From the NCBI GenBank assembly GCA_955652855.1, contig CATPCN010000130.1, forward strand, positions 1-12,336: a stretch of DNA of 12,336 nucleotides, in the 5' to 3' direction. The first letter of the stretch is position 1; every line of letters starts with the position of its first letter. Shown one piece after another: positions 7,237 to 12,336 of this stretch. The notes under the pieces are model-generated. The model was not told the origin of the DNA. It saw only the letters and a list, made by a program, of their open reading frames with translations, and ran no database searches. The position numbers were made by a program, and so were the translations under genes. This DNA is from an uncultured Chthoniobacterales bacterium (GTDB taxonomy: Bacteria; Verrucomicrobiota; Verrucomicrobiae; Chthoniobacterales; UBA10450).

Positions 7237-8246
7237 AGCGCCTGCGATTTGTGTGGATTGATGACAAGGCCAGTAAAGTCGAGGCTTACCGTGACGTGGT
7301 TGAGGCAGGTTTAGGTAATGCCCGTGCGTCGATAGAACTCATCGAAATCAAGAACGATGCCCTCGAAGTGCTTGGAAAGTGGTCGAGCCTGAACAAGAAG
7401 GGCCCTCCTGATCTCTTCGTCATCGATCATATTTTCATCCGTTCGCTTCCTTTTGGATTGAAAGGCTCATCCATTGCGCATTTGCTTCGCGGCACATTTC
7501 CGAAGGTTCCAATGGTTTGCGTAACTGCGATGTTTGATGAGCCAAACACGTTCGACCAAGAAGATATTTCCGAGTACACGGCGCTTTTTCTCTATCAAAA
7601 CCTTGAGAACCACATTGAGGATCTTTTCGCTGTGGCGAAGGATTTTCCCAAGTTGCACTCGCCGAAGAAGGGAGTTCGACAGCACGTCATCGCGTGTCTG
7701 AAAGCGCCGAGCCGAGACAAAGAAGACCTATCGCGGGTGCTCCCGGAAGAATTTCAGGACGAGACGCACGCAACCACGCAGCACCGGGTGGCGCGCTGGA
7801 TATTCGGCGTCCTCTTGCGTCGCGCGGGATTCGTCTACGATCGCCTCTTTGCGGCAACCTTGTTGGGCCTGACCGAAGGAGGCCTTAGGAAAGTTGAGCC
7901 ACTTTTTGAAAGGGCTTTATATAGAGGGGTATTTGCGACCGAGCGCGATCCTCGCTGGTGGGCAACCGCGATTAGAAACGTGCTTTTTGACATTGCAGGC
8001 GAAGATGCGCCAGATCTCCCCCAATATGCAGGACGGACTCTGCCAGGGATCAGCAAGGACGACTATAGCGTTTGCTACATCTCCAAGAGAACTGATCCAC
8101 CGCCGGATGCGGTTGTATTCGCTGATGCCACACGTAACGCAAAACGACGCGTCGTGCGTCGTCAATATTCTGAACAACATCCGAACGATCTAGGAATTAC
8201 GCCTGGTTTTGAAACGCGGCTAATCCTCAAGAAGACTTCAAAGTAA
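7233..8246 (+). CDS. Atypical receiver-domain protein with an unassigned C-terminal domain
   Basis: A 337-residue protein. Residues 1-130 resemble a response-regulator receiver: the acidic pair D10-D11 after beta-1 (FVWIDD), the likely phosphoacceptor D65 at the end of beta-3 (LFVIDH), and T98 after beta-4 (MVCVTAM). The usual conserved lysine after beta-5 is not evident: the corresponding segment is ALFLYQNL, so phosphorylation chemistry or signalling may be unusual. Residues ~150-337 match no output domain I recognise; they are helical with conserved-looking segments RWIFGVLLRRAGF and DPRWWATAIRNVLFD, and show no HTH or DNA-binding signature. GGAG at 7224-7227, five bases before the ATG, supports the start, and the four-base overlap with the upstream gene implies coupled translation. 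The neighbouring kinase-like protein is the probable partner. The C-terminal half could be an effector or a docking domain for the third protein. Confidence 0.8.
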   Translation: MKRLRFVWIDDKASKVEAYRDVVEAGLGNARASIELIEIKNDALEVLGKWSSLNKKGPPDLFVIDHIFIRSLPFGLKGSSIAHLLRGTFPKVPMVCVTAMFDEPNTFDQEDISEYTALFLYQNLENHIEDLFAVAKDFPKLHSPKKGVRQHVIACLKAPSRDKEDLSRVLPEEFQDETHATTQHRVARWIFGVLLRRAGFVYDRLFAATLLGLTEGGLRKVEPLFERALYRGVFATERDPRWWATAIRNVLFDIAGEDAPDLPQYAGRTLPGISKDDYSVCYISKRTDPPPDAVVFADATRNAKRRVVRRQYSEQHPNDLGITPGFETRLILKKTSK

Positions 8247-8248
8247 TT

Positions 8249-8977
8249 GTGTATCCAGACCTAGCCACAATTCGCAGCCTGGAAAAGAATACGCTGCGGC
8301 GCATGACCCTAATTAGCGAATTTGGGCGGCTCGGTCAATTGCAATCGGCCGCCAGCGCTGCTGCCGCATCGATCAACGAGAGAGGTCCAGTTAACGTAAA
8401 TCTTGGGTTTACGCTAGCGATCCGGCTTCGGGGTGATCGCCGGGGTAGCCCCGTGTCTCGTCGAATCGATCTCGGGGCTCTGGTAGAAGGTGACTCCAAT
8501 AGTAAATCGGTGCGCAACGCTTCATACAGTCTCGTGATCTGTCGATATTCGGACCCAGCGACGAGCCCCATTGTACGAAAGGTTCATTTTGATTATGAGC
8601 CCCCTGTATTCCGCAATCACGCTGAGCCAAAGCCTAGTGCGCACATGCAAGTGTGCGGGCAGTTGAGTCCGCACCACTTGAATGCTGGGTACACTGAGAT
8701 TCGCCTTCGGGGACTGTACCCGAGATGGGAGAAGCCTCGAATCCCAACGCCCCCAACATGCTTGGCACTAATGCTTAACTGGTTGTTACTCGAATTTCAG
8801 AGCGATCCGGCGTCACAGGCCATTCTGAACAGTCCTGAGTGGCGCAAATTGGTGGCTCACGCAGAGCGCGTCATTTTGGTCCCGTACTTCAGGGCAGCTA
8901 CCAAATTCTTGGAAAGTGCAGCTGACAAAGAAAAGCGATTCTTGCAGACACATCTTTACAGCATGACAGTCGACTAG
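8249..8977 (+). CDS. Unknown protein, third gene of the GHKL/receiver operon, candidate effector
   Basis: A 242-residue protein of no family I can name. It begins with GTG two bases after the receiver gene's stop, so it belongs to the same operon; no strong ribosome binding site is present and coupling is likely. Visible landmarks are HFDYEPPVF (H113, D115), AHMQVCG (H132, Q134) and RIPTPPTCLALMLNWLLLEF (from about 164). Paired His/Asp and His/Gln motifs followed by a PTPP segment look like conserved, perhaps metal- or substrate-binding, positions rather than random sequence. There is no signal peptide; the 171-184 segment is hydrophobic but followed by charged residues and reads as an amphipathic helix, not a clear membrane span. 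Position alone suggests an effector or adaptor controlled by the receiver protein; enzymatic activity is a guess. Confidence 0.7.
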   Translation: MYPDLATIRSLEKNTLRRMTLISEFGRLGQLQSAASAAAASINERGPVNVNLGFTLAIRLRGDRRGSPVSRRIDLGALVEGDSNSKSVRNASYSLVICRYSDPATSPIVRKVHFDYEPPVFRNHAEPKPSAHMQVCGQLSPHHLNAGYTEIRLRGLYPRWEKPRIPTPPTCLALMLNWLLLEFQSDPASQAILNSPEWRKLVAHAERVILVPYFRAATKFLESAADKEKRFLQTHLYSMTVD

Positions 8978-8993
8978 CCGGTGTGAACTGGCT
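8976..8993. terminator. Weak terminator-like hairpin between convergent operons
   Basis: AGCCGGT (8976-8982), loop GTGA, ACTGGCT (8987-8993): a 7-bp stem with one G-T wobble, overlapping the last two bases of the stop codon of the 8249-8977 gene. It lies in the 34-bp gap between convergent genes, where a shared terminator is expected. No T run follows on either strand, so its activity is doubtful. Confidence 0.3.
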
Positions 8994-9011
8994 CGTGGCA
9001 ATGGGCCGGTG

Positions 9012-10682
9012 CTAGAGGATTGACGGCAAGCGTTGGCCATGGAGATCCTGCAGGCGGTTTCGGATGAGATTTAGCTCCGCAATCGTGAATATGCCGCTTC
9101 GGAGCAACAAGGCCTCGTCTGCCATCCTGCTTGCTGATTCATATTCACCGCACCGAACAAGCATATCTAATCGATGCAGCAGGGAGCGCTTCGTCGCAGC
9201 GTCGAGTGTAACTGTCGTAGGAATCAGCAGCTTCCTAACATCGCTAGGTTCGAGCTTCAACGCGCCCGATCCCCGGACTCGCGCTTGCTGTTCGGCGGAA
9301 AACCGGAACAACGTTGTTAGTGATGCGGCGGCGATCCATGAGTGCCAATCCTTACTTCTCCTAGGAACGAGCTTATAGAGGCCGTTTGCACAAGAAATGT
9401 TTGCTGAGTTAAGGACGATCTTAGGAGAGTTGTGAGATAGCGAGCTAATAAATCCGGCCGCACCGCAGTCATAGCTGACTTGGTACCAGGGGTTACGCTT
9501 TGCGAAGGTCTTGTTGTTCAGGCGAGCATTCACTGGATAACAATCAAGATAACGTCGGATCTTCTTTGAAATTCGTTCTGCAGACGGAGACAACAAGAGA
9601 GGTACTGCGCCATAGAGGGCGGAGACCTCTTGAAGGGTTATTTGTAGGCCAGAAACTTGCGCCATGCGTGTGATGATCGGCCGAAGGTGGGAGGCGGGAA
9701 TTCCCAAAGCGGCCCATTCGTCCATTCGCTTCACGAAGTAACCCGCATCACCAATGACTTCACCAATTGATACATCAACGGCTTCACCTAATCCGCGGAT
9801 GGCACCGCGGGCCAAGGCTTGACACAGGATGCGATCGACACGTTCAACGGAAGACGGTGCCGCTTTGGCAATCCTCGCCGAGCGAACATTTGACTTGACG
9901 CCCGCGAGAAGCTCGCCCAGCTCCCGGAGATTCGCCGCGGAATGTTCGGACCGATTACATTTAATATCCCCACCGCGAAGATATCCTTCGGCGAGTAAGA
10001 CGACTGTGCGTTCCTCGGCCCCAATTTGAACAAACAGCTGCTCATTCATTCGATAAAGCGATAAATGCGCAAACCGGTCCTCGAGCAGGGTCATGACTGG
10101 TCGCGCATAGTCGGACGAAGTTGCTGCCGAAGGGAGTATGAAGGCGAGTCGACCATTTGGCTTGAGAAATGAAAGAGAATGGATCAGGAAATACGCCCAC
10201 AGACTCGCAGTCATCGCGAATGGTGGGGCGTTGCGTTCTCGCCATGCGAGAACAGCTTTTCGCTGCACCCGGTTCATCCGGTGATAGGACACAAAAGGTG
10301 GATTCGCAATAATCGCTGACACTTGAAGCCTGCCCGGAGAGGCTTCCAGGAAGTCCTGTAGCGAGAATTGAGAGTTGCGATTTGCACCGAGTAAGCGCCG
10401 CAGATATGCAAAGGCGGCGTCGTCCACGTCGAAGCCAAAAATTTGCCTTGCGGGATTGACGCAGCCCACTGAGCGAAGCTGATTGAGTGCGGCCTCGAGA
10501 ATGGCACACCCGCCGAAGCTTGGTTCGAGAATCGTGTCGTGGTCGCTGCGAATTGCCCATTTCGCAAGCATTGTCGCGGCGTTCCGCGGCGTATAGTAGA
10601 TTCCAAGAGCGCGCCGACGCTCGATGTCGGTCTCAAAATCGGCGCTCTGGGTGTCTCGGCAAATAAGCGCGTCTCTATCCAC
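9012..10682 (-). CDS. N6-adenine DNA methyltransferase (gamma class, Type II/IIG-like)
   Basis: A 556-residue SAM-dependent methyltransferase. In order: motif X-like GIYYTPRN (27-34), motif I EPSFGGCAIL (53-62), acidic motif II GFDVDD (83-88), catalytic motif IV NPPF (127-130) with nearby Y133, and FLKPNGRLAFILPSA (171-185). This order and the NPPF tetrad mark a gamma-class adenine-N6 enzyme, like those of Eco57I/PstI-type systems. The remaining ~250 residues, including GYFVKR (313-318), RNPWYQV (395-401) and LSHNSPKIVLNSANISCANG (414-433), look like a target-recognition domain. There is no PD-(D/E)XK or other nuclease motif. GTG at 10682 is the start: GAGGG lies five bases upstream, and it overlaps the AbrB gene by 8 bp, implying co-translation. 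No restriction gene is seen in the window. It may be an orphan, or its partner may have been lost. Confidence 0.88.
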   Translation of the reverse strand: MDRDALICRDTQSADFETDIERRRALGIYYTPRNAATMLAKWAIRSDHDTILEPSFGGCAILEAALNQLRSVGCVNPARQIFGFDVDDAAFAYLRRLLGANRNSQFSLQDFLEASPGRLQVSAIIANPPFVSYHRMNRVQRKAVLAWRERNAPPFAMTASLWAYFLIHSLSFLKPNGRLAFILPSAATSSDYARPVMTLLEDRFAHLSLYRMNEQLFVQIGAEERTVVLLAEGYLRGGDIKCNRSEHSAANLRELGELLAGVKSNVRSARIAKAAPSSVERVDRILCQALARGAIRGLGEAVDVSIGEVIGDAGYFVKRMDEWAALGIPASHLRPIITRMAQVSGLQITLQEVSALYGAVPLLLSPSAERISKKIRRYLDCYPVNARLNNKTFAKRNPWYQVSYDCGAAGFISSLSHNSPKIVLNSANISCANGLYKLVPRRSKDWHSWIAAASLTTLFRFSAEQQARVRGSGALKLEPSDVRKLLIPTTVTLDAATKRSLLHRLDMLVRCGEYESASRMADEALLLRSGIFTIAELNLIRNRLQDLHGQRLPSIL

Positions 10683-10887
10683 GTCGACCCTCGGGCGCGC
10701 GTTTTGGAGATTTTGATCCCGCGTCGTCGGCTTTGCGTATTACGATCGAGCCGCTCGCAACGTCTAGCTCCACTTTCACTGTGTCGCCTTCGCGAAGGCT
10801 TAGCGTTTCGAGAAGATGGCCGTCTAAAGCAATTCGACGTAGCTTTTGAATTTTCGTGGTCCCAAATGATACTTTGTGTATACTCAT
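10675..10887 (-). CDS. AbrB/SpoVT-type DNA-binding regulator
   Basis: A 70-residue protein with the swapped-hairpin AbrB/MazE fold. TTKIQKLRRIALDGHLLETL corresponds to the usual first strand and following helix (family consensus 'kv...gqi.iPk.lr'), then LREGDTVKVELDVASGSIVI gives the 'L..GD.V.v' signature and final strands. The basic tail (KSPKRAPEGRRG) may add DNA contacts. I choose ATG 10887 because the domain starts directly after it; the frame is open to 10989 but that extension overlaps the promoter and has no domain content. It lies upstream of and overlaps the methyltransferase by 8 bp, so its likely job is to repress or set the level of the operon, as controller proteins do in restriction-modification modules. 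An antitoxin role is less likely, since no toxin gene follows. Confidence 0.8.
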   Translation of the reverse strand: MSIHKVSFGTTKIQKLRRIALDGHLLETLSLREGDTVKVELDVASGSIVIRKADDAGSKSPKRAPEGRRG

Positions 10888-10910
10888 ATTAGGATAGACA
10901 TATACCACAC
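10876..10910. promoter_or_regulatory. Imperfect inverted repeat over the -10, possible AbrB operator
   Basis: GTGTATAC..CATAT on one side and ATATACCACAC on the other form an imperfect dyad spanning the -10 element and the start codon of the AbrB gene. AbrB-type proteins commonly bind AT-rich dyads and repress their own operon; use of this site for autoregulation is an inference. Confidence 0.3.
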
Positions 10911-10927
10911 CCCAGGCGTCTTGACAA
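10899..10927 (-). promoter_or_regulatory. Sigma70 promoter of the AbrB-methyltransferase operon, near-leaderless
   Basis: Reading leftward, TTGTCA (10927-10922) and TATATG (10904-10899) are separated by exactly 17 bp: 5/6 and 4/6 consensus matches. A start site about 7 bases on would fall near 10892, only about 5 bases before the ATG at 10887. No Shine-Dalgarno is present (TATCCTAAT precedes the ATG), so the mRNA is probably leaderless or nearly so. Confidence 0.65.
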
Positions 10928-11417
10928 GGTAATTCGCTTATTGGTGCTTGGCGCTGGACCGCTCTCGGATGACGCCGTTGAGTATTCAAACATCAATGGG
11001 TGCCCCAATGCCCCTCGGGAATAGTTGCGGCGAGACAACCTAGCTGCCTGATGTCGGCCGACGATCGGCGCGAATGGCAACTAGACTTGTCACGACATTG
11101 TTCGCTAGCTGTGGCCCAAGTAATTGCCCAAGCAATCGCGCCGGCTGCTTGCCGGTGAAAATGAGGAAAGGGGTTGTGACTCCGATGGCAAGCATTGACG
11201 ACATAAAACTCGTCATCTCAAACCATCACTAACCTCATGATCTTCCGCCCACATTGCTTCGGCAGGCAATGGATGACGATGGGCTCCCGATCATCGCGTT
11301 CGGGGAATTCGCCGCTTCTGGGCGTCGGTGAAAGCGTTGCGGACTCGAGCGAACGAACCTAGCGATCCATTGGCTTCCGCACCGTTCCGCACGTGTCCGC
11401 GCCATTCCGCAAACGAC
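10928..11417. other. Non-coding stretch
   Basis: Nothing here supports a gene. Frames on both strands give low-quality translations; a 23-codon frame at 11161-11232 is too short to judge. One small inverted repeat, TGACGA/TCGTCA with an 8-base spacer (11196-11215), could be a regulatory dyad. The stretch separates the methyltransferase operon from the tRNA-like fragment and may be old island-junction DNA. Confidence 0.4.
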
Positions 11418-11443
11418 AAGGCCGACGGAGCAACGTCGGCCTT
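11418..11443 (-). terminator. Perfect 10-bp hairpin after the tRNA-like fragment
   Basis: AAGGCCGACG (11418-11427), loop GAGCAA, CGTCGGCCTT (11434-11443). Read leftward it lies seven bases beyond the CCA of the tRNA-like fragment, the normal place for a tRNA terminator. The T tract afterwards is short (TTGTCGTTT), so strength is moderate. Confidence 0.55.
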
Positions 11444-11450
11444 AAATGGG

Positions 11451-11506
11451 TGGTGGAGAGGCGGCGGATCGAACTCTCGACCTTCGCTCGGCGAACGCAA
11501 ATCCGA
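11451..11506 (-). tRNA. Degenerate 3'-terminal tRNA fragment, tRNA-Ala(CGC)-like
   Basis: Read leftward, this gives an anticodon-arm-like GCGTTCGCCGAGCGAAGG, then GTCGAGAGTTCGATC (T-arm with the invariant TTCGATC loop), then CTCTCC and a terminal ACCA. The 5' half (D arm and acceptor partner of CTCTCCA) is absent, and the T stem does not pair, since GAGAG faces CGCCG, so this is not a working tRNA. A loop reading TTCGC would fit an Ala-CGC anticodon, which is tentative. Fragments of tRNA 3' ends are left when integrative elements insert into tRNA genes and act as their attachment sites, so it may mark an island boundary. Confidence 0.4.
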
Positions 11507-11724
11507 GCAGGGTGCCAAGACTTCAGAGTGAGAACTCGCAACACTTTATGCCTTCGGTTGCGAGTGGGGTGCGACTTTCCGCGCGGAGCAGGTCAGCTAC
11601 CAGCGGCTGGCAAATTCCCTCGGAGCTGGACGCTGCACAAACGCGACGGCTCCCGCCTGATCCTGTCGGCCGACCAGCCGCGCGGTGCTATCTAGTCTGT
11701 CTCGCCCGGGTCGTAGAGCTACGC

Positions 11725-11740
11725 TTGGTGCTTGCACCAA
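11725..11740. repeat. 16-bp palindrome downstream of jetD
   Basis: TTGGTGC-TT-GCACCAA is a 7-bp perfect inverted repeat with a 2-base centre, about 30 bp past the jetD stop. There is no T run, so it is either a weak terminator stem or a protein-binding dyad. The rest of 11507-11769 holds no supported gene. Confidence 0.4.
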
Positions 11741-11769
11741 CGAATCGAGATGGCGAGTTGTAGGTGAAG

Positions 11770-12336
11770 TCAGGGGGAGTGTTCCAACGCTTCCTGCTCG
11801 ACCGTGAATCCGGCTGCGCCGATGGCGTCGGCGTGCTCGTCCCAACCCGCTTCCCGGGCGAAATATTGCATGCGGGAGATCGTCGATGGCTTGGCCGGGC
11901 GTCGATGTTCAACGGGGACGTCGCTTGGATGCATTTGCCAGGGCTGCAGGATGTGGTGCTGGCGCAGGGCTTCCGCCGCAATCTGGGCGGCGATGCGAAA
12001 GCCCCCTTCGTCAAGATCGCCCCAGTGTTGTAGCGGGGTCGTCGTTGGTAAGCGTGCCAGTAGCCGTCCGTACATTGCCCGCCAGGCCGGCGAGGGCGTG
12101 CCCGCGGTGTAGAGCAGCAACATCGGCTCCTCGCAGCGACGCTTGGCTTCGAGGTGGAACGTCGTGAGGTTTTCAACGCTGAGCACCCGCTTCGGCAGCG
12201 TATCGGGTACAAGACCCACGATCGCTGGCGCCGAAAACGCGCCATAGGGCGCATCGAGCAGGGCCGTTACCCGGGTGCGCTCAATCGGAATCCTGCCGGC
12301 CATGCGCACGGGCTGCTCTTCGCGGAACAAGTTGAG
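11770..12336 (-). CDS. jetD: JetD, Wadjet anti-plasmid nuclease subunit, C-terminal part
   Basis: A 188-residue C-terminal portion; the frame stays open to the right edge, so the N-terminus lies outside. It matches the DUF2220 half of JetD: RVLSVENLTTFH, then LLLYTAGTPSPAW, then HWGDLDEGGFRIAAQIA, the DxD-bearing Toprim motif shared with topoisomerase VI subunit A. In Wadjet (JetABCD), an SMC-like JetABC complex extrudes loops on small circular DNA and JetD cleaves it, blocking plasmids. Family members are usually about 380-420 residues, so roughly half is visible here. jetD is normally the last gene after jetA, jetB and jetC, so those should lie immediately to the right on the same strand. 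The stop at 11770-11772 looks natural, and the Toprim acidic residues are intact. Confidence 0.88.
   Translation of the reverse strand, partial: LNLFREEQPVRMAGRIPIERTRVTALLDAPYGAFSAPAIVGLVPDTLPKRVLSVENLTTFHLEAKRRCEEPMLLLYTAGTPSPAWRAMYGRLLARLPTTTPLQHWGDLDEGGFRIAAQIAAEALRQHHILQPWQMHPSDVPVEHRRPAKPSTISRMQYFAREAGWDEHADAIGAAGFTVEQEALEHSP

Noticed and set aside
11393..11763. Rightward ~100-codon frames over the tRNA-like fragment
   Set aside because: Their 'ERRRIELSTFARR' style translation is the familiar spurious reading of antisense tRNA sequence.
11688..12254. 188-codon leftward frame overlapping jetD
   Set aside because: Arg/Ser-rich out-of-frame shadow of jetD, which has clear Toprim motifs.
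1..12336. CRISPR array, insertion sequence ends or transposase
   Set aside because: No regularly spaced direct repeats and no transposase-like protein seen on either strand.

Overview
The base composition (GC-rich, roughly 55-65% by eye), the weak Shine-Dalgarno sites, the GTG starts and the families present suggest a proteobacterial chromosome. Burkholderiales or Xanthomonadales seem most likely, but no marker gene settles this. The content is accessory: no housekeeping gene is visible, several genes are broken, and most recognisable families are known from defence or mobile islands.

Layout from left to right. (1) 1-1827: a small helical hypothetical gene, then a leftward AlpA/excisionase-like helix-turn-helix gene with its own terminator. 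A gene-poor stretch of about 1 kb follows; its right half (1321-1792) is crowded with perfect short hairpins and carries a leftward intrinsic terminator that no gene explains. (2) 1828-2361: an intact Nudix hydrolase. (3) 2704-4703: a decayed block. It holds tcmP with a one-base frameshift, the first 33 codons of its three-Cys partner (gp37/gp68, DUF5131), and, fused to that, the remains of a gene whose C-terminus resembles a nucleoside deoxyribosyltransferase/TIR-type fold. (4) 4957-8977: an intact, tightly packed three-gene operon. It encodes a 759-residue protein with two GHKL ATPase modules (MORC/MutL-like at the N-terminus, histidine-kinase-like at the C-terminus), an atypical receiver-domain protein, and a protein of unknown family. 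(5) 9012-10887, leftward: an AbrB-type regulator overlapping a gamma-class N6-adenine DNA methyltransferase, behind a good promoter that appears to give a nearly leaderless mRNA. No restriction enzyme is seen. (6) 10928-11769: non-coding, with a degenerate tRNA 3'-end fragment and a GC-rich hairpin like those that follow tRNA genes. (7) 11770-12336: the C-terminal half of JetD, the Toprim-type nuclease of the Wadjet anti-plasmid system, running off the right edge. The rest of that operon should lie outside the window.

The window therefore reads as part of a defence island: a Wadjet end, a methyltransferase with its regulator, a dead TcmP/gp37 pair and an unfamiliar two-component-like trio. 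The trio (4957-8977) is the best candidate for an undescribed system: the dual-ATPase protein would sense and phosphorylate, the receiver protein would relay, and the third protein would act. The hairpin-rich leftward-terminated region at 1321-1792 is the best candidate for an undescribed RNA element. Neither function is shown by the sequence alone.
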